Shown here piece after piece: positions 45,490 to 53,025 of a DNA stretch of 64,000 nt. The notes under the pieces were generated by a model. It made no database searches. It was not told where the DNA came from and saw only the letters and a list, made by a program, of their open reading frames with translations. The position numbers and the translations under genes are program-made. How positions within the stretch are numbered: position 1 is the stretch's first letter; every line of letters starts with the position of its first letter. Source of the stretch: Ignavibacteriota bacterium (GTDB taxonomy: Bacteria; Bacteroidota; Ignavibacteria; UBA10030; UBA6906); the NCBI GenBank assembly GCA_016707525.1, contig JADJHP010000003.1, positions 410,958 through 474,957 on the forward strand, given 5' to 3'.

Positions 45490-46101
45490 TCACATGGTCC
45501 GATGAGAGTTGAATGCTTTGAGGAGAACCCCTTTGGAGTATTTGATCGCCGGGAGGTCCGACACCAGGACCATCTCGATGTTCTTTGATCGAGCAAAGCT
45601 TATTGCCGGGACAAAGTCTGCGTCTGAGGTCGCGAGCAATATCCTCCCAACTTTCTTGTCAATCGCTAGCTTCGCCACATCCAGGCCGATCTTCATGTCA
45701 ACCTGCTTCTGGGACAGCACCGGCACAAAATCCTCGTCTGTGAGGGGTCCCGGCTTCTTGATCAAGCGATCGATCGATTCCTGCTTGAGTTGCCACCCAT
45801 CAAATGACAAATGACCAGCCCGATACGTGAAAAAGGGGTTATGCTTCAGATCATGTTGGAATGCTTGTGCTCGGTGATAGACGCGAGTCGACGAGAAGTC
45901 AAAGTCTCTACGCGACACCGGAAGGGGCCTGGTCTCTGCGAATGGGGGGCAATCGTAGAAGTACACTCCCACAATATCCTCCCCCAGGTGGCCCAGTCTC
46001 TTACAGGACACTTCAAGTTCGGCCACTGACGGCCGATGGCCGATCTTGCGCTCGAGAATTCGACGGGTGAAGTCCCCGTCAAGCAATATAGCAATCTGCA
46101 T
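45490..46101 (-). CDS. NYN-domain (PIN-like) putative ribonuclease
   Basis: Protein of 203 residues of the NYN/LabA/DUF88 group, a PIN-like nuclease fold. Acidic motifs line up with the active site: AILLDGDF at the N-terminus, MKIGLDVAKLAID in the middle and LLATSDADFVPAI near the C-terminus. ATG at 46101 has GGGGGGAG just upstream and is preferred over a start 12 bases earlier. By eye it is richer in A/T and in rare-looking codons than its neighbours, which suggests transfer. It stands alone next to tRNA-His, directly after that gene's terminator. Such genes act in RNA processing or anti-phage settings; no partner is present here to decide. Confidence 0.85.
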   Translation of the reverse strand: MQIAILLDGDFTRRILERKIGHRPSVAELEVSCKRLGHLGEDIVGVYFYDCPPFAETRPLPVSRRDFDFSSTRVYHRAQAFQHDLKHNPFFTYRAGHLSFDGWQLKQESIDRLIKKPGPLTDEDFVPVLSQKQVDMKIGLDVAKLAIDKKVGRILLATSDADFVPAISFARSKNIEMVLVSDLPAIKYSKGVLLKAFNSHRTM

Positions 46102-46111
46102 TACTCCCCCC

Positions 46112-46151
46112 AAAAAATGTGACCCCCCGGCACGAATCGTGCCGGGGGGTC
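46112..46151 (-). terminator. Intrinsic terminator of tRNA-His
   Basis: A perfect 13-bp stem (arms 46121-46133 and 46139-46151), extendable to 15, is followed on the minus strand by ACATTTTTT. It lies between tRNA-His and the NYN gene, with its U-tract touching the NYN ribosome-binding region, so it could also attenuate NYN expression. Confidence 0.85.
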
Positions 46152-46267
46152 GGTGCCGGCCTACCGGCGTATCGGATTATGAAGCTGCTCAAATGTACCT
46201 ATTGCGCCTGCATTTGTCAAGGTAAAACATCGCCTTCATCGGCACCTGAGAATTGGCGTTTCTGAAG

Positions 46268-46341
46268 TACTGGCGACTGGATTTGAACCAGTGACCCCCA
46301 GATCCACAATCTGGTGCTCTAACCAACTGAGCTACGCCAGC
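46268..46341 (-). tRNA. tRNA-His(GTG) lacking encoded G-1 and C73
   Basis: Full cloverleaf of 74 bases: acceptor GCTGGCG/CGCCAGT, D arm GCTC...GAGC, anticodon stem CCAGA/TCTGG with loop TTGTGGA (anticodon GTG), T arm ACTGG-TTCAAAT-CCAGT. The acceptor starts G1 opposite U72. The discriminator is A73 and the base at -1 is T. No CCA is encoded. Ordinary bacterial tRNA-His carries G-1 paired with C73, the main identity element, and this gene has neither. A 7-base acceptor is forced by the T8-A9 and D-stem positions. The assignment to His rests on the anticodon. Confidence 0.95.
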
Positions 46342-46364
46342 AAAATCCCCGTGAGGGGATAGAT

Positions 46365-46393
46365 AATATACTCAATCCCCTCGATATTTTCAA
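46365..46393 (-). promoter_or_regulatory. tRNA-His promoter
   Basis: Minus-strand TTGAAA (46388-46393) and TATATT (46365-46370) are separated by exactly 17 bases, about 24 bases upstream of the tRNA 5' end. An ATCCCC...GGGGAT hairpin lies in the short leader (46345-46360). Confidence 0.6.
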
Positions 46394-46406
46394 CTGCTTC
46401 GCGCCC

Positions 46407-46913
46407 TCATTTCACCGGTGATCTTCCGGTGTTGCCGAATCGCTTCACCATCGTCACAGAAGTCCCCACCAGGCCTACAGGCGTGAAGCCCGCACGCAGA
46501 TACAACCGCTTCGCCGGATTGTCGTCATCTACGCTCAGAGATACTCCCGGAAATCGCTCCGCGGCTTCCTCAAGCACACGCGCCAACAGACCGGTCCCGA
46601 TCCCCTGGCCCCGGTATTCCCTCACCACCGACATGGCGAGTTCCGGGGTCTCCTCATCAACATACCCGAATCCCTTTGGTTCGCCGCCCAGCAGCCGTGT
46701 CCACGCAGCACCGACCACGCGTTCGCCCTCACACGCCACAACGCCGAGGTCGCCTTCCCTACCCCATGCTTTCGCATACTGCCTGATGGCGGGGATATCA
46801 AGAATGTCGCGCGGGTACGGCGGCTCGCCAGGCGGGACATGCACAGCAAGGTATGTGAATTCCCAGAGCAGTGCAGCGTCCCCGGGTTCCAGCGAACGGA
46901 TGAATATCGACAT
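46407..46913 (-). CDS. GNAT-family N-acetyltransferase
   Basis: Acetyl-CoA-dependent acyltransferase of 168 residues. ATG at 46913 is chosen because it begins the GNAT fold (MSIFIRSLEPGDAALLWEF); the frame extends further upstream into the neighbouring gene's leader without coding character. The acetyl-CoA loop is VVREYRGQGIGTGLLARVLEEA, followed by SLSVDDDNPAKRLYLRAGFTPVG. Substrate unknown. It is divergent from the TPR kinase gene across about 127 bases. Confidence 0.88.
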   Translation of the reverse strand: MSIFIRSLEPGDAALLWEFTYLAVHVPPGEPPYPRDILDIPAIRQYAKAWGREGDLGVVACEGERVVGAAWTRLLGGEPKGFGYVDEETPELAMSVVREYRGQGIGTGLLARVLEEAAERFPGVSLSVDDDNPAKRLYLRAGFTPVGLVGTSVTMVKRFGNTGRSPVK

Positions 46914-47040
46914 CTTTTCTTCCAGCTTCGTCGTGTTTGCTGCACGTTGCGATCGGGCCCTCATAGGGGCCAGACCACCCCCGCCGATCCAGTTGCATTT
47001 GAAGCGCAGTCCTCGTACTTTCGTCGCAAAAGAGAGCCTG

Positions 47041-49029
47041 ATGCGAGCCGAATTCGAACACTTCATCAAGATCGGTGCGTTCTTCGTAGGATCGATCCTG
47101 CTCTTTCCGGCCTCACGAAGCAATGCCGGACCGGACAGCGTGCAAGCCCCCACGGCAAGCGCAGTCCGTTACGCAGCGACCGCGCTCTTCGACTCGGCCC
47201 GCTTCACCGCAGAAACCGACCCCGCAACCTCTCTCCGGTGTGCACTCCGCGGACTTGCGATCTCCCGAACCAATGGCGATCTCCGGCTTCAGGCACTTGG
47301 ATGCCAGCTTGCCGGCGAGGCGTACTTTCAAAGCGGCGCGAACGATTCCTCCGAAGCGTACCATCTCCGCGCGCTGGACCTCGCACGTTCTGCAGGCGAC
47401 GACTCGCTCATAGCCGCAGCGTTGAACAATGCCGGGTTGATGGCATATACGCGGGGCGACCCCACCGTCGCACTCCAACAGGGATTCGAAGCCCTGACCA
47501 TCGCACGCCGGGCCGGCCACCTCGTGCTCGGGGTGCGTATCGACAATCATCTTGGACTTGCCGCACGGGACTTCGGTACCTCGGTGAGCGATATCGGGTT
47601 CTTCCGTCGCGCTCTCGCCGCCGCCATGGCCCTTGGGGATTCCGAGGGCGTCGCGATCACCCGCAATCATCTCGGAAGCTGGATGGCCAGCCGCGGATCT
47701 CTCGATTCCGCTCTCATCTACTATGAGGCATTACTGGCCTATCGCACAAGGACGAGCCCCGGGTCCAATAGTATCGCTGTCCTGCTCAATAACATCGGCA
47801 ATGTCTACCGGATGCAGCGACGCTACGGGGAGGCTGAGGAGAGCTACAGGAAGTCCCATGCCACCAGTATGCACACGGGAAGCGGAAACCTCATCGCGAC
47901 AACGTACAAGAACATGGCCATCCTCGCCCGCGAGAAGGGCGATCATGCACGGGCCCTCGCCTGCGCCCGCAAGGCTGAGGCCATCAGCCTGTCCATCGGC
48001 CTCTCACGCATCGCCATTCTGAGCGCACAGGAGATCCCGCTCAACCTTGCCGCCCAGGGGAACTACCGCCTGGCATACGACAGCCTCGTCGCCTTCATTC
48101 GCCTCAGAGATTCCCTGGACAACGAAAGGAACGGACGCCACCTTGCCGAGCTCCAGGTCCGCTTCGATTCCGAACGGAAGGAGCAGATCATCCAGCAACT
48201 GGCCCTCGAACAGGCCAGATCCGTCAGGAACTACCTCATCGCGCTGGCCGCGCTGAGCCTCCTCCTGGGGCTCGTCCTGTTCTTCCGCTACCGCGAGAGA
48301 AGCAGTGCGGCCAGAGAACTGGCGGCACGTCAGGGGGAACTCGAGCATCTCAATGCGGCATTGGTGGCGCGCAATGAACAGCTACAGTCTTCCGAGACCC
48401 ACCTGCGCGATTCACTGCAGGAGAAAGAGATCCTCCTCAAGGAGATCCATCACCGGGTCAAGAACAATCTCCAGGTCGTCTCCAGCCTTCTCAGTCTTCA
48501 ATCGGACAATGTCATCGACGAACACTCACGCGGCCTCATGCTCGAAAGCCAGGACCGGATCAGGGCCATGGCGCTCGTTCACGAGCGACTGTACAGGACC
48601 GGAACGTTCATGGGGATCGACCTCGCGGATTACCTCGCGGACCTCGTGAATCATCTCCAGAGCTCGCACGGGAGCCGCCGGGTGCGCATCGATGTGTCGA
48701 GCGATCCGATCTCCGTCACCCTCGATGTCGCTATCCCGCTCGGACTGATCGTGAGCGAACTGGTGACCAACGCATTCAAACATGCATTCCCGGGGGATGC
48801 GGAAGGAACCATCAGGGTCACCGCACGATCCTCCCCGGACGGAGAATGTGTGCTGACCGTTGCCGACAACGGGCAGGGGCTTCCCCCCGCACCGGAGAAC
48901 GCAAAGGGCTCAACACTCGGCCTTCACCTCGTGGAGATCCTCGTGGAACAGATCGAAGGCCGGTGTCAGATCACGACCGCCGGTGGCACACGATTCGATG
49001 TGCGGTTCCCGCTCACTCACGGAAGCTGA
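47041..49029 (+). CDS. TPR-containing HisKA_2 sensor histidine kinase
   Basis: Kinase of 662 residues. A signal peptide (IGAFFVGSILLFPASRSNAG) precedes about seven TPR units (for example NAGLMAYTRGDPTVALQQGFEALTIAR and NNIGNVYRMQRRYGEAEESYRK). A coiled coil leads to one membrane helix (LIALAALSLLLGLVLFFRY), and a second coiled coil to the HisKA_2 box LLKEIHHRVKNNLQVVSSLL (likely His470). The ATPase domain has SELVTNAFKHAFPGD, VADNGQGLP and LGLHLVEILVEQ. The TPRs would be periplasmic. The kinase core is close to that of the gene at 20113-21927, so they are paralogues. No response regulator is adjacent. Confidence 0.9.
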   Translation: MRAEFEHFIKIGAFFVGSILLFPASRSNAGPDSVQAPTASAVRYAATALFDSARFTAETDPATSLRCALRGLAISRTNGDLRLQALGCQLAGEAYFQSGANDSSEAYHLRALDLARSAGDDSLIAAALNNAGLMAYTRGDPTVALQQGFEALTIARRAGHLVLGVRIDNHLGLAARDFGTSVSDIGFFRRALAAAMALGDSEGVAITRNHLGSWMASRGSLDSALIYYEALLAYRTRTSPGSNSIAVLLNNIGNVYRMQRRYGEAEESYRKSHATSMHTGSGNLIATTYKNMAILAREKGDHARALACARKAEAISLSIGLSRIAILSAQEIPLNLAAQGNYRLAYDSLVAFIRLRDSLDNERNGRHLAELQVRFDSERKEQIIQQLALEQARSVRNYLIALAALSLLLGLVLFFRYRERSSAARELAARQGELEHLNAALVARNEQLQSSETHLRDSLQEKEILLKEIHHRVKNNLQVVSSLLSLQSDNVIDEHSRGLMLESQDRIRAMALVHERLYRTGTFMGIDLADYLADLVNHLQSSHGSRRVRIDVSSDPISVTLDVAIPLGLIVSELVTNAFKHAFPGDAEGTIRVTARSSPDGECVLTVADNGQGLPPAPENAKGSTLGLHLVEILVEQIEGRCQITTAGGTRFDVRFPLTHGS

Positions 49030-49049
49030 CAGCGCGCCTGCCGGACCGC

Positions 49050-50018
49050 TCAGGCGAGCCCCTGCAACACCTCCCAGAACCGGTTTCGGAATGCCCTGTC
49101 GTTCTCGACGAACCACGAGCGCGCCGCTTCACCGAGACGCTTCCGCTCTTCGATGGGCATCGCGAAGATCCCGCGCATGGCAACGGCAAGTTTCTGCTCA
49201 TCCACATAGAAGTTCGTGCCTACTGCCTGCGGTGCAACACGATCGTAGCCGACCAGGACGCCCCGCTCATTCGTGACAAGCTCGTTCATAGGCGGCGCGT
49301 CGGTGCTCACGACCAGTGCACCGCAACTCATCGCCTCCGCAAGATAATGTCCGTATCCCTCGGCCTCCGACGGGCACAGGTGGATCCCGCAATGATTCTG
49401 CGCCTCGTGGATCACACGCTCCGTCAGGAATCCGCGCTCGAGGCGAATGTTGGAAGCCCCGATGGGCCGGGCCGAGGGTTCGTACCAGTACATTTCCAGT
49501 GTCGGGAAGGAAGGGTTGTCGAGCCATGTCCGGTTCACGGCCATGCTCCCCTTCTGGAGGCTGCTCCCCGCGACGTGAATGCACGCGCCAAAGTCCTTCC
49601 GAATGCCCGGGTTGTACCGGTCCAGTGTCGTGAACCCCGTGTAGATCGACCGCAGACCGAGTTCCGCGAACAGCCTCTCGGCAAAATGCGTCTTGCTCAG
49701 GACCACATCCAATCGCGACAGCAGCGCACGGCTTCCTTCGCTCAACCACTCCTGATGCGGCATCAGGCAGTTCACGCGTGCGAACGGCAACCACTGTTCA
49801 CTGATCTCTTCCACGAACACGTTGATGTCGTACCGCTTTCGCGGAAGCAATGTATAGATCGCACGCCGGACCCCACGCCGGAGACGCGGAGCGAGGGCGG
49901 GATCGAAAGCCGTGATCGTCAGTTCAACCGGCCTGCCGCGGAGGACCGCACGAAAGACCCGGAGGTCACGCCTCAGGCCAACGGTGTGCACATGAAGGAG
50001 GATGTTGACACGTAGCAT
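49050..50018 (-). CDS. GT4-like glycosyltransferase
   Basis: Protein of 322 residues with a C-terminal GT-B donor domain: CIHVAGSSLQKGSMAVNRTWLDNPSFPTLEMYWYEP, HEAQNHCGIHLCPSEAEGYGHYLAEAMSCGALVVSTDAPPMNELV and GVLVGYDRVAPQ. The SEAEGYGHYLAEA segment gives the family Glu pair. The N-terminal domain is short and basic (VFRAVLRGRPVELTITAFDPALAPRLRRGVRRAIYTLL). It is convergent with the kinase gene and begins 16 bases after the M20 peptidase stop, so it may be co-transcribed with that gene. Sugar and acceptor unknown. Confidence 0.82.
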   Translation of the reverse strand: MLRVNILLHVHTVGLRRDLRVFRAVLRGRPVELTITAFDPALAPRLRRGVRRAIYTLLPRKRYDINVFVEEISEQWLPFARVNCLMPHQEWLSEGSRALLSRLDVVLSKTHFAERLFAELGLRSIYTGFTTLDRYNPGIRKDFGACIHVAGSSLQKGSMAVNRTWLDNPSFPTLEMYWYEPSARPIGASNIRLERGFLTERVIHEAQNHCGIHLCPSEAEGYGHYLAEAMSCGALVVSTDAPPMNELVTNERGVLVGYDRVAPQAVGTNFYVDEQKLAVAMRGIFAMPIEERKRLGEAARSWFVENDRAFRNRFWEVLQGLA

Positions 50019-50034
50019 GCGAAGCCCCCCGGGC

Positions 50035-51417
50035 TCAGCCCCCCTTCTTCATGAACGCAGGCAACTCATTCAGAAAATGTGCCGCGGTGCGGATCCCGCC
50101 GAAGAAGTTCGGCAAATGCATGAACTCGTCCGGGGCATGGGCGTTCTCATCGGGCAATCCGAACCCGAGAAGCACCGTATCGATCTTGAGCAGCTTCTTG
50201 AATTGCACGACGATCGGAATGGAACCGCCTTCGCGTTGATAGAGCGGCTTCTTGCCGAAGCCCTTCTCCAGTGCCGCGTACGCAGCACGCACGCCCGGAC
50301 TGTCGATGGGGGTGATCGCGGGCTCACCGCCATGCAGCGACTGCACGGTGACCGTCACGCCGGGAGGCGCGATCTTCCTGATGTACTTCGTGAACAGCGC
50401 ACTGACCTTCTTCGAGGACTGGTCCGGAACGAGGCGCATCGAGATCTTCGCCGACGCCTTGCTCGGCAGCACGGTCTTTGCACCTTCACCCGTGAAGCCA
50501 CCCCAGATCCCGTTACACTCCAGCGTCGGACGCGCCCAGAGTCGCTCCAGCGTCGTGAATCCCCTCTCGCCGTACAGCTCCTTCACGCCGAGATCCTTCG
50601 CGTACTTCCTGTCGCTCCACGGCAGCTTCTTGTATGCGTCTCGCTCCTTCTTTGAAAGCGCACGGACATCATCATAGAAGCCGGGGATGGTGATGCGCCC
50701 CTTGCCATCATGCAGCTTCGCAATGATCTCCGCAAGTGCCTGAATGGGGTTGAGGATCGACCCGCCGTACGACCCCGAATGCAGGTCACCCTTCGGCCCT
50801 ACCAGGTCGAGCTGCATGTAGGCGAGTCCGCGCAACCCGTAGCAGATCGACGGCACCCCACGGGCGAACATGGAGGTGTCCGAGACCATGACGAGGTCCG
50901 CCTTCAGGAGGTCCGCGTGCGTCTTGACGAACTCATCCAGATGCTCGCTCCCGATCTCTTCTTCACCCTCAATGATGAACTTCACATTCACCGGCAGCGT
51001 CCCCGTGGTCCGCATCATGGCCTCAATGGCCTTCAGATGGATGAAGACCTGCCCCTTGTCGTCCGATGCGCCGCGGGCATACAGGTCCTCGCCCCGCACC
51101 GTCGCTTCGAACGGCGGCGATGTCCAGAGCTCGAGCGGCTCGGGCGGTTGGACGTCATAGTGCCCGTAGATCAGGACCGTCGGCTTCCCCGGAGCGTCCA
51201 TCCATGCCCCATACACGACCGGATGCCCGGGCGTTGCCATGATACGCACATCGGGTATGCCGATGGAGCGGAGGTGGTCCGCAACCCAGTCCGCACACCG
51301 GCGGATATCGCCTGCATTCTCGGGGTTGGTGCTGACGCTCGGAATGGCCAGGAACTCGGTGAGTTCCTTCAGGTAGCGTTCTTTGTTGTTTTCGATGTAG
51401 CCCAGGACATCCTTCAT
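50035..51417 (-). CDS. M20-family dipeptidase
   Basis: Zinc-dependent peptidase of 460 residues, cytoplasmic, of the M20 dipeptidase/carnosinase type. ATG at 51417 has GAGG eight bases upstream; an earlier in-frame start at 51447 lacks support. Metal and catalytic residues are visible: LIYGHYDVQPPEP (His86, Asp88), ARGASDDKGQ, IIEGEEEIGSEHLDEF (Glu pair), MVSDTSMFARGVPSICYGLRGL and, near the C-terminus, EFMHLPNFFGGIRTAAHFL. Length and motif order match dipeptidase PepV/CNDP-like enzymes. It probably completes peptide breakdown. Confidence 0.93.
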   Translation of the reverse strand: MKDVLGYIENNKERYLKELTEFLAIPSVSTNPENAGDIRRCADWVADHLRSIGIPDVRIMATPGHPVVYGAWMDAPGKPTVLIYGHYDVQPPEPLELWTSPPFEATVRGEDLYARGASDDKGQVFIHLKAIEAMMRTTGTLPVNVKFIIEGEEEIGSEHLDEFVKTHADLLKADLVMVSDTSMFARGVPSICYGLRGLAYMQLDLVGPKGDLHSGSYGGSILNPIQALAEIIAKLHDGKGRITIPGFYDDVRALSKKERDAYKKLPWSDRKYAKDLGVKELYGERGFTTLERLWARPTLECNGIWGGFTGEGAKTVLPSKASAKISMRLVPDQSSKKVSALFTKYIRKIAPPGVTVTVQSLHGGEPAITPIDSPGVRAAYAALEKGFGKKPLYQREGGSIPIVVQFKKLLKIDTVLLGFGLPDENAHAPDEFMHLPNFFGGIRTAAHFLNELPAFMKKGG

Positions 51418-51556
51418 GGGAGCCTCGTTTGACCGGGAGAGTGACAAATATTTAACGAATATACCACAAGATTACGGCATGTTCAAGGAGACGGCGCGGG
51501 CGTCGCGTGACTCTGCCCGCCGATTTCCGTAGATTTGACCATACACTACGGGAGGC

Positions 51557-52360
51557 ATGTCAATGCACGTCCAGGTCCAAACAGCACTGCTGCATGTGGT
51601 CGAAAAGGGGGATCCTGCGGCACTCCCCATCATCTTCATCCATGGCTTTCCCTTCAGTCACAAGATGTGGGATGCCCAGGTGGCCGCCCTGAACACACGC
51701 TATCGCACGATCGCCTACGACGTACGCGGGTTGGGTGAGAGCAGTATGGGAGATGGCCAGTACACGATCGAAGGGCACGTGGACGATCTGCTGGCGGTGA
51801 TGGACCATCTCGGCATCGCGAAAGCCGTGATCGCCGGGTTGTCGATGGGAGGGTACATCACCCTCCGCGCACTGGAGCGGAACCCGGAACGGTTCCACGC
51901 GGCGATCCTGTGCAACACGCGGAGCGAAACGGACGGGAACGATGCAAAGATCATGCGCGCGCGAACCATGGCGGCGGTGAAATCCCGGGGTTCGAGCTGG
52001 TTCGCCGACGATTTCATCAAGAAGGTGTTCGCCGAATCGTCGTTCACGCGCGTCCCGGATGCTGTCGAACACATCCGCACGACCATCGCACGCACGCCGC
52101 CTCTTGCCATTGCCGGCACACTGCTCGCGCTCGCGGCAAGGAGCGACACGACGGCCGCACTCGAGAACATCAAGGTGCCGACGCTCATCATCGTGGGGGA
52201 GCACGACGTCACCACGCCTCCCGACGCATCACGCGCGATGCACGCGAAGATCCCCGGTTCCGAACTCCACATCATTCCTCACGCCGCGCACATGAGTGTG
52301 CTGGAGAACCCCGACGAGGTCAATCGCGTGATGCTGGCATTCCTGGCCCGCGTGAAGTAG
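51557..52360 (+). CDS. Alpha/beta-fold hydrolase
   Basis: Cytoplasmic hydrolase of 267 residues. Oxyanion motif IIFIHGFPFSHKMWD, nucleophile elbow AGLSMGGY (Ser96), Asp in IIVGEHDVTTPP and His in IIPHAAHMSVLENPDEV give a full triad. The 60s stretch YDVRGLGESSMGDGQYTIEGHVDDL is typical of esterases, haloperoxidase-like enzymes and enol-lactonases (PcaD-like). No aromatic-degradation neighbours are present, so the substrate is open. It is divergent from the M20 gene. Confidence 0.9.
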   Translation: MSMHVQVQTALLHVVEKGDPAALPIIFIHGFPFSHKMWDAQVAALNTRYRTIAYDVRGLGESSMGDGQYTIEGHVDDLLAVMDHLGIAKAVIAGLSMGGYITLRALERNPERFHAAILCNTRSETDGNDAKIMRARTMAAVKSRGSSWFADDFIKKVFAESSFTRVPDAVEHIRTTIARTPPLAIAGTLLALAARSDTTAALENIKVPTLIIVGEHDVTTPPDASRAMHAKIPGSELHIIPHAAHMSVLENPDEVNRVMLAFLARVK

Positions 52361-52403
52361 CCCGGTGAGAAGCCCGTCGCACCAAGGGAGCCCCCCCGTT
52401 CTC

Positions 52404-52577
52404 TCAGAATAAGGTGTAGATGAACGGCGCGAGCGCAGAGCCGCTCGTGAGCACCACGAGGAGCCCGAGCAGCAGCAGAATGAGGATGATGGGGCCAAGC
52501 CACCATTTCTTGCGGACCTTCATGAAGGCCCAGAGCTCGGAGAGGATGGATACACGGCTGTGGGATTTACGGGCCAT
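52404..52577 (-). CDS. DUF5989/SxtK-like small membrane protein
   Basis: Protein of 57 residues with one strong membrane helix (GPIILILLLLGLLVVLTSGSA) preceded by basic ARKSHSRVSILSELWAFMKVRKKWW and ending FIYTLF. ATG at 52577 is the natural start; the frame extends upstream only into the neighbouring gene. Small proteins of this length and layout follow carbamoyltransferase and SxtJ genes in many genomes, and a protein of similar size (SxtK) does so in saxitoxin clusters. Function is unknown. Last gene of the trio. Confidence 0.8.
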   Translation of the reverse strand: MARKSHSRVSILSELWAFMKVRKKWWLGPIILILLLLGLLVVLTSGSALAPFIYTLF

Positions 52578-52620
52578 ACCCTTTGCGTCCTTGTCGTGAC
52601 TGCTGTGCGTGCTTTTCAAC

Positions 52621-53025
52621 TCAGAAGAGATTCTCGAACCGCGAACGGTCCGGCGCCGGTCCTTCGCGCCGTTCCCAATAGGTCGCACTCCCCTTCTCGA
52701 ACCGCCGCCCGAGCTCATCGCGCCCGAACAGCCTCATCACCAATCCGACCGGCGTCAGCACCAGGATGAAGAAGACCGAAAGCAGGATCCGCGTGTTCAC
52801 CCATCCGAGCACCCCCGCGAATTTCATCCACCAGAGGTGGGGGAACCGGAGGAGCGAGGGCGCCAGCAGTCCTGTACCACCGAAGACCACGGCCAGAATG
52901 GCCCCCACCCACCAACCCTGAGAACCCTTCCAGAAGAGGTACCCTGCCACAAGGGCGAACACACCCAGGAACAGGAGTCCGAATTTCCGCCATTCGCGCG
53001 GACCGGTCGGGATCACGTCAATCAA
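52621..53025 (-). CDS. SxtJ-like membrane protein
   Basis: Protein of 134 residues with three or four membrane segments (FGLLFLGVFALVAGYLFW, WWVGAILAVVFGGTGLLA, ILLSVFFILVLTPVGLVMRLF) and a conserved-looking polar tail LFGRDELGRRFEKGSATYWERREG. Length and topology match SxtJ, a companion of carbamoyltransferases. Its start overlaps the carbamoyltransferase stop by eight bases, so the two are co-translated. Role unknown; it may anchor the enzyme or help export the carbamoylated product (inference). Confidence 0.85.
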   Translation of the reverse strand: MIDVIPTGPREWRKFGLLFLGVFALVAGYLFWKGSQGWWVGAILAVVFGGTGLLAPSLLRFPHLWWMKFAGVLGWVNTRILLSVFFILVLTPVGLVMRLFGRDELGRRFEKGSATYWERREGPAPDRSRFENLF

